In this document: one piece after another, positions 15,070 through 22,118 of the stretch | Numbering within the stretch: the first letter of the stretch is position 1 | Layout of the letters: every line of letters begins with the position of its first letter | IMG/VR virus record: IMGVR_UViG_3300049491_000348 | Location: 1 to 23,309 of that record | DNA length: 23,309 bases | Reading direction: 5' to 3' (one strand) | Origin: a virus | The notes under the pieces: generated by a model | What the model was told of the DNA's origin: nothing | Databases searched by the model: none | What the model saw: only the letters and a program-made list of their open reading frames with translations | Program-made: the position numbers and the translations under genes

Positions 15070-16459
15070 ACACACACAGCCAGTCGCAGTCATCTACGTT
15101 CGCCAGTCCGAAGACAGGGACCTGGATGAAAACGCAGTACGTAGGCAGCTAGAGGCTGCCCAGACGCTTTGCGCCAGTAGGGGTATCACTGTCGCTCACA
15201 CCATCATTGAGAATGACACCAGCGCCACTGCAGACAGGCCCAGGCCTGACTATCAGCGCCTAGTGGCCATGATCAGAGGGCGCCAGGTGGACTACATCAT
15301 CACCCCTACTGCTGAGCGCCTGATGCGCAAGCTGGTGGACCTAGAGGAGATGATTGACTTAGTGGAGGCGCACAGCGTCACCATCATTGCGCTGGCTGGA
15401 CAGCTGGACCTGAGCACCCCCAATGGGCGCCTCCTGGCGCGCATCCTGGTCAGCGTTGCGCGTAATGAGATAGAGGTGAAGGTGGCGCGCCAGCGCAGCA
15501 AAAACGCACAGCTGGTGGCTGATGGCCTGCCCACTAAGGGAGGCCCCAGGACCCCTGGCTATGAGGCAGGCCTAATGACGATTAGGGAGGCTGAGGCGCA
15601 GCACATTCGCTGGGGCTTCTCAGCCATCGTTAATGGCCAGCCCCTGCGCACAGTCTGGCGTGAGTGGAATGAGAAGGGCTTTACTAACCGCAGTGGCAAT
15701 AAGTGGACAGTGGCCAACGTGCGCAAGCTGCTAATGAATCCTCGCTACGCAGCCCTAAGCGTCATCCATTCCACTAGCGGTAATCGCTCAGGGATGGTGC
15801 CTGGCCAGTGGCCAGCCATCGTCACCCCTGATGTCTGGCATGCCACCCAGGCCATTCTGAATGACCCAGCGCGCAGGATGACACCCAAAGGCAAGGGTGG
15901 CACCAGGCTGTATCTGCTATCAGGCCTTGCGCGCTGTTTTTGCGGCGCCCTGGTGATGGCTGGCAGGAATAACCACAACGCGCGCAGCTATCGCTGCTCA
16001 GAGCGCCCAGGGCACATGGCCAGGGTCGCTGAGCCCATTGATGCCTACGTACTGGCCACGGTGGCACAGCGACTGCGTGAGAAGGATGCCGGGGGCGCCA
16101 TCACTCCAGCTGGTCAGGCTGTGGACCACGGGGCGCTCAGGGATGAGCGCGCTGCCCTGCGTGTCAGGCTGGATGAGCTGGTGGACCTGCGCGCCGATGG
16201 GGACATCAGCAAGGAACAGCTACAGCGTGGCACTGCGCGCATCACAGTGCGCCTGGAGGCCATCAGGGTGGAGCTGGAGCGAGATGCCCTACTGGCGCCC
16301 CTGCTGGGCCAGGTGGACCCTGGGAAGGCTTTTCTGGAGCTGACCGACCTGGACCAGCGCAGGGCTGTTATCGCGCGACTGGCGCCCAGCATTATCCTGC
16401 GCAGCCCAGGCAGGGGGGCGCGTAAGTTTGACCCAGCCTCAGTGGAGGTATTGCGCTAG
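15062..16459 (+). CDS. int: Large serine integrase
   Basis: 465 aa site-specific recombinase that would integrate the phage at attB. The N-terminal resolvase domain has VIYVRQSEDRD with the catalytic serine at S16, DYIITPTAERLMRKLVDLEE and an NGRLLARILVSVARNEIEVK helix. The recombinase domain follows (RTPGYEAG, WNEKGFTNRSGNKWTVANVR, LMNPRYAALSV), then a zinc ribbon with CFCG (C292, C294) and SYRCSERPGH, a coiled coil and a C-terminal helical end. This is at the short end of the usual range for large serine integrases. No excision factor is recognised next to it. Confidence 0.93.
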   Translation: MDTHTQPVAVIYVRQSEDRDLDENAVRRQLEAAQTLCASRGITVAHTIIENDTSATADRPRPDYQRLVAMIRGRQVDYIITPTAERLMRKLVDLEEMIDLVEAHSVTIIALAGQLDLSTPNGRLLARILVSVARNEIEVKVARQRSKNAQLVADGLPTKGGPRTPGYEAGLMTIREAEAQHIRWGFSAIVNGQPLRTVWREWNEKGFTNRSGNKWTVANVRKLLMNPRYAALSVIHSTSGNRSGMVPGQWPAIVTPDVWHATQAILNDPARRMTPKGKGGTRLYLLSGLARCFCGALVMAGRNNHNARSYRCSERPGHMARVAEPIDAYVLATVAQRLREKDAGGAITPAGQAVDHGALRDERAALRVRLDELVDLRADGDISKEQLQRGTARITVRLEAIRVELERDALLAPLLGQVDPGKAFLELTDLDQRRAVIARLAPSIILRSPGRGARKFDPASVEVLR

Positions 16460-16472
16460 GCCCAGATAAACC

Positions 16473-16507
16473 AAAGGGGCGCCCCCAATACGGGGCGCCC
16501 CTTTTTT
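16473..16507. terminator. Bidirectional terminator between integrase and repressor
   Basis: AAAGGGGCGCCCC (16473-16485) pairs with GGGGCGCCCCTTT (16492-16504) across a 6-base loop, followed by TTTTTT ending at 16507 on the + strand. The A-run on the left gives a short U tract for leftward transcripts. It separates the convergent integrase and repressor genes and is the strongest terminator in the window. Confidence 0.92.
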
Positions 16508-16520
16508 GTTGCCTGTGACA

Positions 16521-16892
16521 TTAGTGGGAAAGCTTTTCCAAAGCTTCTAGCGCTCCATCCAGCTCAACAGACATGCGCGTTAGCTCTCTGCGTACCCTGC
16601 GCAAAGTCTCCAGGGGCGCCTCTGGGCCTGTCGGTATCGGCACCTCCATAGAGAAGCGCCTGAGGTAGCCATTGGTGGGCGCCTCCTCCTGCTCTATCAG
16701 CTGCCCTTGCACGTTTAGCTCCAGGACCTGGGCCAGGCGTCCCAGGCTTAGGGGGCTGATGCTGCCTGTCCGCTCCCACATGCCTACTGACTTCTTAGTG
16801 CTGCCCATCTGCTCTGCTAGCTGCGTCTGGGTCCAGCCCTTAGCTACTCGCGCCTCCCTGATGCGCGCCCCCAACAGCGTTGCTGTGGTCAC
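16521..16892 (-). CDS. XRE-family repressor (probable immunity repressor)
   Basis: 123 aa, GTG start with an AGGAGG six bases upstream. Residues 8-60 form an XRE helix-turn-helix (IREARVAKGWTQTQLAEQMG, then STKKSVGMWER as recognition helix region). The C-terminal half is helical and charged (LRRVRRELTRMSVELDGALE), likely for oligomerisation. There is no LexA-like peptidase domain, so RecA-stimulated cleavage is unlikely. It is transcribed away from the Cro-like gene, the classic switch layout, and is one of only two leftward genes in the window. Confidence 0.82.
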   Translation of the reverse strand: MTTATLLGARIREARVAKGWTQTQLAEQMGSTKKSVGMWERTGSISPLSLGRLAQVLELNVQGQLIEQEEAPTNGYLRRFSMEVPIPTGPEAPLETLRRVRRELTRMSVELDGALEALEKLSH

Positions 16893-16946
16893 TGTCTGCC
16901 TCCTGTGGTAGTGCGTCCCCTCATGACGCTTAAAGCCTCATAGTGC

Positions 16947-16966
16947 CAGGAACGGACAGGAACGGC
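16947..16966. repeat. Tandem 10-bp repeat in the divergent operator region
   Basis: CAGGAACGGA followed directly by CAGGAACGGC. The one-helical-turn spacing suggests two contacts on one DNA face, for the repressor, the Cro-like protein or an unknown factor. It is about 55 bp upstream of the repressor start. Confidence 0.6.
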
Positions 16967-16968
16967 AC

Positions 16969-16981
16969 CCAGGTAACCTGG
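16969..16981. promoter_or_regulatory. Putative operator 1 (CCAGGTAACCTGG)
   Basis: Thirteen-base dyad centred on GGTAACC, between the divergent repressor and Cro-like genes. It shares the GGTWACC core with sites at 2891, 15017 and 17060. Confidence 0.6.
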
Positions 16982-16991
16982 CGTGTCTCAC

Positions 16992-17003
16992 CTGGGGTTA
17001 CAG
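16992..17003. promoter_or_regulatory. Putative operator 2 (CTGGGGTTACAG)
   Basis: Partial match to the same motif with outer CTG/CAG symmetry. A further half-match on the opposite strand (CAGGGGTAAT) lies just downstream at about 17005-17014. Confidence 0.5.
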
Positions 17004-17056
17004 AATTACCCCTGTGTATCTCCGTTCGGTGCCTATGCGTTGCTGTGAGTTCACCC

Positions 17057-17068
17057 TAGGGTTACCGC
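17057..17068. promoter_or_regulatory. Putative operator 3 / -10 at the Cro-like start
   Basis: TAGGGTTACCGC abuts the ATG at 17069. TAGGGT could be a -10 with transcription starting at the ATG, and GGGTTACC (17059-17066) is the operator core. An AGGG could alternatively serve as a ribosome site. Binding here would shut the early rightward operon. Confidence 0.55.
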
Positions 17069-17329
17069 ATGCCAACACAGAGACACGCCAGGCTGTGGCT
17101 AGTAGGCCCAGCCGTCAGGGCCATCAGGGAGGCCAGGGGCATTACCAATGAGCAGTTTGCGCGGGATGTGGGTATCTCTCACGCGCATCTATCCAGGATC
17201 GAACTAGCAGGCAGGCAGCCCTCCACAGCCGTCATGGTGGCCATTGCGGACAGGCTGGCGCTGCCAGTGGATGCCATCACAGTGGACCTGGGCCAGCTCG
17301 AGAAGCTGCGCGCAGGCGTAGTGGCATGA
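17069..17329 (+). CDS. Cro-like XRE helix-turn-helix protein
   Basis: 86 aa, first gene of the rightward early operon and divergent from the repressor. The XRE domain covers most of the protein: AVRAIREARGITNEQFARDV, then GISHAHLSRIELAGRQPS and AVMVAIADRLALPVDAI. In lambdoid logic it would act as Cro or an early regulator; in other actinophages a protein here can be an excisionase-like factor, but the fold seen is XRE rather than MerR. Its stop overlaps the next start (ATGA). Confidence 0.82.
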   Translation: MPTQRHARLWLVGPAVRAIREARGITNEQFARDVGISHAHLSRIELAGRQPSTAVMVAIADRLALPVDAITVDLGQLEKLRAGVVA

Positions 17330-17490
17330 GTGGCCTCACTGAGCGAGAGCTGCGCCTGGTGGAGGCCATGAGTGAGCGTTTCGCCGATGACATACGCAGG
17401 GAGGTGGCCCAGGCCCCCCCAATCACTGATGAGGACAGGCGCTACGTGCGCGCCCTCCTGGGGGATACCAATGAGCACCAGCACCCATAG
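17326..17490 (+). CDS. 54-aa acidic/basic helical mini-protein
   Basis: ATGA overlap with the Cro-like gene. Helical and highly charged: LTERELRLVEAMSERFADDI, then a proline break and ITDEDRRYVRALLGD. Family not recognised. The coupled position supports it being real; it overlaps the next gene by 20 bases. Confidence 0.6.
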   Translation: MSGLTERELRLVEAMSERFADDIRREVAQAPPITDEDRRYVRALLGDTNEHQHP

Positions 17491-17680
17491 GCCCATCCTG
17501 GTGGCCATCCAGGGCAGGGGTATGAACAGGCTGGACTGCACCTGTGGCGCAATGGGTCTGGCGACAATGAAGCCCACAGACGGTATGGCGCCAGTCATCT
17601 CAGCGATGAAGGCACACAGGGAAGCTGAGGCGCTGGCTGACATGGCTAAGGCCCTAGAGCGACAGGAGCGCAGCAGATGA
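17471..17680 (+). CDS. 69-aa small protein, unknown
   Basis: ATG 17471 is chosen because GGGGGA lies about five bases upstream; an internal ATG at 17522 is an alternative. It has one CTCG motif and a C-terminal helix (AHREAEALADMAKALERQER). It is followed by RusA with an ATGA overlap. No function can be assigned. Confidence 0.6.
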   Translation: MSTSTHRPILVAIQGRGMNRLDCTCGAMGLATMKPTDGMAPVISAMKAHREAEALADMAKALERQERSR

Positions 17681-18156
17681 CCCTGCCACTATGGCCAGCC
17701 TCCCTAGAGCCACTGCTGCAGGTCCAGGTCCCAGGTAAGCCACGCGCCCAGGGCAGCATGGCGCTGTGGAGGGCTGCAGATGGCTCTGAGCGCGCAAAGT
17801 ATGCGCCTGAGGTAGTGGCGCACAGGAACTTAGTTATCGGCTGCCTGGTGGAGGACTGGGCACTAGCACCCCCCATCACAGGCCCTGTCCGTGTGTCTGT
17901 GCTGCTGTGGTTTCCCAGGCCCAGGGCGCACTACCGCACTGGGAGACATGCCAGTGAGCTGCGCCCTGGGGCGCCAGTGATGCATACCCAGTATCCAGAC
18001 CTGGATAAGTGTGTGCGCCTCATTTTCGATGCGCTGACAGTGGCTGGGGTCTGGCTGGATGACAAACAGGGCTGCGACTTGCGCGCCCAGAAGCGTTGGG
18101 GCACAACAGGAATGACCTCCATTACCCTCTATCGTAAGGATGACGCTGATGCCTGA
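17677..18156 (+). CDS. rusA: RusA-like Holliday junction resolvase
   Basis: 159 aa. RusA dimers cut four-way DNA junctions made by recombination or replication. The family pattern is present: PGKPRAQGS at 19-27, then PDLDKCVRLIFDAL with D108, D110 and D118, followed by VWLDDKQ with D128/D129, the metal-binding aspartates. The length is slightly longer than the usual 120-140 aa because of an N-terminal extension. It pairs with the downstream RecT-like protein in a recombination module. Confidence 0.88.
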   Translation: MTLPLWPASLEPLLQVQVPGKPRAQGSMALWRAADGSERAKYAPEVVAHRNLVIGCLVEDWALAPPITGPVRVSVLLWFPRPRAHYRTGRHASELRPGAPVMHTQYPDLDKCVRLIFDALTVAGVWLDDKQGCDLRAQKRWGTTGMTSITLYRKDDADA

Positions 18157-18382
18157 GCTACAGCCAGTGAAGCTGGACGAGGGCACATATGTGCTGCTGG
18201 TGACATGCCCTGAGTGTGAGCTGCCTGTTCACTTCCCAGTGGAGCTGTCAGGGCGCCTCACTGTGGACAACAAAGGCAGCAAGCTGCGCCCCCTGCTGAC
18301 CACAAAGTCACTGGACCATAAGTGTTCTGTGGATGCAGCACAGGAGCCCCTGCCCTTTCCTGCCTACCTCCAGCAACGATGA
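18149..18382 (+). CDS. 77-aa zinc-binding small protein
   Basis: ATG 18149 preferred (AAGGA about ten bases upstream, overlapping the RusA stop); an in-frame ATG at 18140 is possible. Cysteines CPEC near residue 21 and HKC near 57 could form one zinc site within a beta-rich fold (TYVLLVTCPECELPVHFPVE). Such proteins are common early-region fillers in actinophages; role unknown. Confidence 0.6.
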   Translation: MPELQPVKLDEGTYVLLVTCPECELPVHFPVELSGRLTVDNKGSKLRPLLTTKSLDHKCSVDAAQEPLPFPAYLQQR

Positions 18383-18588
18383 CAGCGATACAGGCCAGGG
18401 AGCAGGAATATGCCAGCGCGCGCCATCACCTGGCCACGCGCCTGGAGCGCCTGGCATCGGTGGCCCAGGTGCTGGCTGACGAGATGCGCGATGGTGGCAC
18501 GCTCACTGTTGCTGACATGAACAGGCTGGAGAAGCGCGTGCAAAGTGTCTATGAGGCAACAGCTTTGGCCAGGGCAACCAGGCCATGA
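18379..18588 (+). CDS. 69-aa helical small protein
   Basis: ATGA overlaps at both ends tie it to its neighbours. Predicted as two long helices: QEYASARHHLATRLERLASV continuing to DEMRDG, and VADMNRLEKRVQSVYEATAL. No cysteine, signal or catalytic motif. Family unknown; its fixed place before the ParB-like gene suggests a partner or regulator. Confidence 0.6.
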   Translation: MTAIQAREQEYASARHHLATRLERLASVAQVLADEMRDGGTLTVADMNRLEKRVQSVYEATALARATRP

Positions 18589-19421
18589 AGATCAGCCAGA
18601 TACTCCTGACACCTGAGCTGGCCAGCAAACTGCTAGGCACCAGCCCTGCGACTCAGCGCCCACTAACCCAGGCGAAAACACGCAAGATAGCTGAGGCCAT
18701 CCTGCGTGATGAATGGCGCCTGACTCATCAGCCGATAGCCCTAGATGAAAAGGGCAACCTGATAGATGGGCAAACACGCTGCGCTGCCTGTGTTCTCGCC
18801 AATCGTCCCATCCTGGTCATGCTGGCTGAAGGTGTTGACGCTGCCAGCTTCGCTGTCATGGATATCGGCGCCAGGCGCACCCCTGGGGACATCCTGCACA
18901 TATCTGGCGTGACCGATGCGCGCACCACTGCGGCGACTGCGCGCCTGTATGTGGGCTACAGGGATGGCCTCTTGGGTGACGCGCCCTGGCGCGCAGGTGG
19001 TGGGAACGTTGGGCGCCTCAGCACCATCACACCCATCAGGCTGCTGCGCGCACTGGAGGAGTCCCCCCTACTGACTGACAGCACTATTAGGGCTGAGTCC
19101 GCAGCCGTGGCCTCAGGTGTCGGACGCAGGGGGCTGCGCAGCCCAGTCCAGGCTGCCCTCATTGTCATCACTGAGGATGCCAAACCTACGGCGCAGCAAT
19201 ATGACTCATTCATCAGCGCCCTGACTAAGGGGGCAGACCTAGCGCCATCATCTCCAGTGCTGACCTGGCGCCAGTGGGCAGTAAGGCCCATCACGCGCCA
19301 CCCAGTGGAGGTGCTGGCCACGCTGTTGAAGGTCTGGACCATCTACCAGCGAGGGGGGCGCCTAACCCAGCTCAGGGCCTTTGCTGAAGGGGACTCAGTA
19401 CCCAGTGTTACGGCGCACTGA
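18585..19421 (+). CDS. ParB/sulfiredoxin-fold (DGQxR) protein
   Basis: 278 aa. Residues 40-70 carry the signature EWRLTHQPIALDEKGNLIDG followed by QTRCAACV, i.e. the DGQ(H/T)R loop of the ParB/Srx-like nuclease or nucleotide-binding fold. Then comes FAVMDIGARRTPGDIL, seen in the same phage family. Members occur in early regions of actinophages and are variously called ParB-like nuclease or transcription regulator; the activity has not been settled to my knowledge. The canonical DGQHR has Thr in place of His here. Confidence 0.78.
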   Translation: MKISQILLTPELASKLLGTSPATQRPLTQAKTRKIAEAILRDEWRLTHQPIALDEKGNLIDGQTRCAACVLANRPILVMLAEGVDAASFAVMDIGARRTPGDILHISGVTDARTTAATARLYVGYRDGLLGDAPWRAGGGNVGRLSTITPIRLLRALEESPLLTDSTIRAESAAVASGVGRRGLRSPVQAALIVITEDAKPTAQQYDSFISALTKGADLAPSSPVLTWRQWAVRPITRHPVEVLATLLKVWTIYQRGGRLTQLRAFAEGDSVPSVTAH

Positions 19422-20034
19422 CCTGCGCACCCTGTGCATCATCCAGGGCTGTTTAACACCCAGGGTGGGGGCCAATATGTGCGCCCCTCACCAGACCCAT
19501 ACGACTCGATTGGGGTACGTGCGTGCCATGGAGAATGACGACACCACAGCGAATGAGATAGATGAGCTGGCAAGGCGTCTGCTGTTGCTGGCCTCACTGA
19601 AGGGGCGCGTAGAGGGCGCCATTGCTGACACCAGGACCAGCCTGCGCAAGCTGACCAGGCCTGGCACCAGCGTTAAACCGCGCCTGGCCGATGGTGGGCC
19701 AGCTGGAGTGGTCAGCTACACAGTGGCTGGCATTAAGGCCCAGGTGGCTGATGAGGAGGCCTTCACTGCCTGGGTACTGAAGCGCTACCCCACTGAGGCC
19801 ACCATGGCTGTCAGTGTGCGAGAAGCCTTTAGGGCCAGGGTCCTGGAGGTTAGCGAGGCTGCTGGGGTGGCCCTGGGGCCAGGTGGAGAGGCTGCAGAGG
19901 ATGCGCCCCCCGTGCGAATGGTCAACACAGCTGGCACTGTGCGCGCCCTGCCAGACAAGAACAGGACCAGTGAGCTGTGGGCTGAGATTAGGGCTGGGGC
20001 AACACTTTTCGAACTAGAGGAGCAGGGGCAATGA
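19405..20034 (+). CDS. Zinc-knuckle plus coiled-coil protein upstream of RecT
   Basis: 209 aa if started at GTG 19405; other in-frame starts are ATG 19477, GTG 19519 and ATG 19528. The N-terminus carries C-x4-C-x9-C-x2-H (LCIIQGCLTPRVGANMCAPH), the pattern of small zinc-knuckle proteins. The rest is a helical region (IDELARRLLLLASLKGRVEG), then AGVVSYTVAGIKAQVADEEA, ending TSELWAEIRAGATLFE. Its position before RecT suggests a Gam-like nuclease inhibitor or recombination accessory, but no family is recognised. Because the knuckle is in frame with no stop, I include it; a shorter protein from 19528 is equally possible. Confidence 0.7.
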   Translation: MLRRTDLRTLCIIQGCLTPRVGANMCAPHQTHTTRLGYVRAMENDDTTANEIDELARRLLLLASLKGRVEGAIADTRTSLRKLTRPGTSVKPRLADGGPAGVVSYTVAGIKAQVADEEAFTAWVLKRYPTEATMAVSVREAFRARVLEVSEAAGVALGPGGEAAEDAPPVRMVNTAGTVRALPDKNRTSELWAEIRAGATLFELEEQGQ

Positions 20035-20930
20035 CATCATCAGAACTAGAGCGCAGGCCACAGTCTGACCTGCAGGCCCAATGGGGCTACGCCAAAGCCC
20101 TTGCCACAGCAGGCACGTTGCCTAAGGCCTACCGGGAGAAGCCAGGGGATGTGCTGCTGGCCATGGCCTATGGGGAGGCCCTGCGCCTGCATGTCACCAA
20201 CGTCTTTACCAGCGTTCACATCATTGATGGCAAGCCCTCCATGTCCAGTGAGCTGATGCAGGCGCTGATCAGGCGCGAGGGGCACAGGATCAGGACCAAA
20301 GGGGATGCGCAGTCAGCTACCTGCGTCATTGTTCGCAAGGATGACCCTGACTACGCCTACACAGTGACCTGGACCCTGGCCGATGCCAGGCAGGCGAAGC
20401 TGATCCCAGCCAAGCCAGACTCAGGCTGGGCAAAGTACCCAGGCGCCATGCTGCTGGCCAGGGCTGTCAGTGCCTGCGCGCGCCAGGCCTGCGCTGATGT
20501 GCTGGCTGGGGTCAGCTACACACCTGAGGAGCTGAGCACCAATGGCGCCATGGTGGATGCCCTGAGCACCCCTGCGCCTGTGCGCGCTCCTGAAGGCCCC
20601 AGGGCACCAGTGGGTTACCCAGATGCCCTGGATGGCACCACAGAGGCCCCTGAGCGCCCCCAGGAGCGACCGGCGCCCCCAGCCGGGGGTGATGACACCA
20701 GGCCCAGGCCCCCGTACCCAGAGTCAGTCAGCATGGCCGATGAACAGGCGCAGCAGTGGCAGCAGGCCTGGCTGGTGGACCTGGACCAGGCACAGGAGGC
20801 CAATGACCTGGAGGCCATCACCCAGCTGGGCAACAAAGCGCTCACCAGTGGCCTGGTGGATGCCCTGCCCATGGCAGCCCAGGCGCGCGAGGCCTGGCTA
20901 GAAGTTCAGGCCAGGCTGGCTGATGCCTAG
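20031..20930 (+). CDS. recT: RecT-like single-strand annealing protein
   Basis: 299 aa, ATGA-coupled to the preceding gene. RecT-family proteins anneal complementary single strands in phage recombination. Conserved stretches are ALATAGTLPKAYREKPGDVL, AMAYGEALRLHVTNVFTSVH, IIDGKPSMSSELMQALIRRE, VIVRKDDPDYAYTVTWTLAD and YPGAMLLARAVSACARQACA, then VLAGVSYTPEEL. The C-terminal third is a proline-rich linker followed by an acidic helical tail, as in SSB-interacting annealers. No partner exonuclease is obvious in the window. One copy of GGGTTACC lies inside the gene (20612-20619). Confidence 0.87.
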   Translation: MTSSELERRPQSDLQAQWGYAKALATAGTLPKAYREKPGDVLLAMAYGEALRLHVTNVFTSVHIIDGKPSMSSELMQALIRREGHRIRTKGDAQSATCVIVRKDDPDYAYTVTWTLADARQAKLIPAKPDSGWAKYPGAMLLARAVSACARQACADVLAGVSYTPEELSTNGAMVDALSTPAPVRAPEGPRAPVGYPDALDGTTEAPERPQERPAPPAGGDDTRPRPPYPESVSMADEQAQQWQQAWLVDLDQAQEANDLEAITQLGNKALTSGLVDALPMAAQAREAWLEVQARLADA

Positions 20931-21141
20931 GGCCAGGTGCTCAGGCTGTCGGCTGTGGATTGACACCACTGCGCCTGGGGTTGCGGAGAAGATCAGCTGT
21001 TACCGGGTGAACCGCAAGAGGGGCGCAGGTGGGGGCACCAACGCTGTCAGCCTGCCAAAGTCGTTGGGGGTCTGGCTGTGCCCTGCCTGCCATGACGTAG
21101 CAAAGGGCAGCCTGGACCTGGCGCAGGGTGAGCTGTTCTGA
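20923..21141 (+). CDS. 72-aa zinc-ribbon protein
   Basis: Starts eight bases inside the RecT gene. Two CxxC pairs, RCSGCRLW near the N-terminus and WLCPACHD near residue 53, plus an intervening basic stretch (YRVNRKRGAGGG), form a standard four-cysteine zinc ribbon. It may bind nucleic acid. Function unknown; it lies between RecT and the putative initiator. Confidence 0.7.
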   Translation: MPRARCSGCRLWIDTTAPGVAEKISCYRVNRKRGAGGGTNAVSLPKSLGVWLCPACHDVAKGSLDLAQGELF

Positions 21142-21146
21142 GCGCC

Positions 21147-21491
21147 ATGGGATATCACAACGTGGCAGCCGTCATGACGTACTGGCCCCAGCTGGGCCAT
21201 GCGCCAGGGCGCCTGCTGGTGCATATGGCGCTGATGTCCCTGGACCCCCCAGGGCGCAACGGCACCCCAGCCTGCCACTACTGGGGGCCTGTGCAGATGC
21301 AGGCGCAGGCCATGGGTATCAGCAACAAAGCCAGCGCCAGGCAGCTGCGCAAGCTGCGCGCAACCCTGGTGGAGGCAGGCGCCCTGGAGCTGGTGAGGCC
21401 AGGGCACAAAGGGCGCCCCCCTGTTTGGCTGGTCATCACTGAGCCCCCCAGGGTGCCAGCCCAGATGCCCTGGCTGGACGGAACTTTGTAG
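21147..21491 (+). CDS. Winged-helix protein, candidate replication initiator
   Basis: 114 aa. The pattern RLLVHMALMSLDPPG followed by YWGPVQMQAQAMGI and SARQLRKLRATLVEAGALEL, ending in a basic wing (VRPGHKGRPPVWLVI), is a winged helix-turn-helix as in small actinophage initiator or regulator proteins. Its TAG stop lies inside the first of three palindromic iterons. If the stop were read through, the frame would continue AIEWPSREATEWPSKCRLVG, and EWP-type repeats occur at the ends of related phage proteins. This makes a lambda-O-like initiator attractive, perhaps recently shortened. No Shine-Dalgarno is evident; coupling is likely. Confidence 0.68.
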   Translation: MGYHNVAAVMTYWPQLGHAPGRLLVHMALMSLDPPGRNGTPACHYWGPVQMQAQAMGISNKASARQLRKLRATLVEAGALELVRPGHKGRPPVWLVITEPPRVPAQMPWLDGTL

Positions 21492-21564
21492 GCCATTGAG
21501 TGGCCTAGTAGGGAGGCCACTGAGTGGCCTAGTAAATGCCGTTTAGTAGGCCACTGAGTGGCCT
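21490..21564. repeat. Three palindromic iterons, putative replication origin
   Basis: AGGCCATTGAGTGGCCT (21490-21506), AGGCCACTGAGTGGCCT (21514-21530) and the same again (21548-21564). Copies 2 and 3 are perfect 17-base odd palindromes; copy 1 has one change. Centres are 24 and 34 bases apart. They begin in the stop codon of the winged-helix gene, as the lambda origin iterons lie inside gene O, and a more AT-rich stretch with TAATAAGGAATA follows. Confidence 0.75.
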
Positions 21565-21665
21565 CCAGATGAGTAATAAGGAATAGGACCAACACATGAG
21601 GAGGGGGCTGGGTTGAGAAAGCTAGTCACCACTCATGATCAAAAACAGCTGAGGAGGCAGTCAAC
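21565..21665. other. AT-richer region downstream of iterons
   Basis: About 100 bases without a gene. It has GAGTAATAAGGAATAGG and TGATCAAAAACAG, lower in GC than its surroundings, as expected of an unwinding element. It also holds the GAGGAGG ribosome site for the next gene. No promoter or RNA gene is clear. Confidence 0.4.
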
Positions 21666-21914
21666 GTGATCCCTGTGGATGGGTGGCGCAGTGCGCTGGC
21701 GCGCTACTGCAGCCATGGCAGCGCTGAGGCCTCAGGGTGCGAGGGGGGCAGGGGCTATGGCCCCTGTGGGCCTGGTGAGTTCATCTACTGCGCCCATGGG
21801 GTGGATGCACGCAAGGCCACCAGAGAGGGCGCCCCCCACTGCCCCTGGTGCCGGGGGGTAACGCGCAGGCAGGCGAACAGGGACATCTGGCAGCCCCCCA
21901 GGAGCTTTGTCTAG
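21666..21914 (+). CDS. 82-aa zinc-binding small protein
   Basis: GTG start with GAGGAGG about eight bases upstream. Cysteine/histidine rich: YCSHGSAEASGCEGG, IYCAHGVDARKAT and HCPWCRGVTRRQA, enough for one or two zinc sites. The stop overlaps the stop of the convergent RHH gene. Function unknown. Confidence 0.65.
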   Translation: MIPVDGWRSALARYCSHGSAEASGCEGGRGYGPCGPGEFIYCAHGVDARKATREGAPHCPWCRGVTRRQANRDIWQPPRSFV

Positions 21915-22111
21915 GTGTCGCTTTCGCCACCCTGCTGGGCTGTTTGGGTTAATTCGCCCGACTCAGGCACCAGGGCCTGGTCACGGACAGTCAGGGTCTG
22001 GAGGTGTTCACGTATGACCTGGGATAGAGACAGGCCCCTGATGGCGGCAGCGCTGGTGGCCTGTGCCCATAGCTGGTCATCAATGCGCACAGAATGAATG
22101 GGGGTCTTCAT
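21911..22111 (-). CDS. Ribbon-helix-helix (Arc/CopG-type) regulator
   Basis: 66 aa from ATG 22111. The strand TPIHSVRIDDQLW and helices AQATSAAAIRG and LSLSQVIREHLQTL match an RHH DNA-binding dimer; the tail is polar and disordered. The frame is open back to a GTG at 22165, but the ATG is six bases after TACACT, a good -10 for a leaderless mRNA. The 12-mer GTGTATGGACA(C/G) occurs twice upstream, so autoregulation is likely. There is no toxin-like neighbour, so it is probably a phage regulator rather than an antitoxin. Confidence 0.78.
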   Translation of the reverse strand: MKTPIHSVRIDDQLWAQATSAAAIRGLSLSQVIREHLQTLTVRDQALVPESGELTQTAQQGGESDT

Positions 22112-22118
22112 CCATTCA

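Noticed and set aside
15064-15080. CACACACA run at the integrase 5' end as a phase-variable repeat
   Set aside because: Only about six CA units; too short to call, and it encodes the ordinary HTQ start of the protein.
21490-21564. CRISPR-like array
   Set aside because: Three short palindromes with unequal 7- and 17-base gaps are not repeats with ~30-base spacers; no cas genes.
21278-21595. Minus-strand frame with repeated GHSVAS/GHSMAY residues
   Set aside because: The repeated residues are the translation of the DNA iterons; no ribosome site or known domain.
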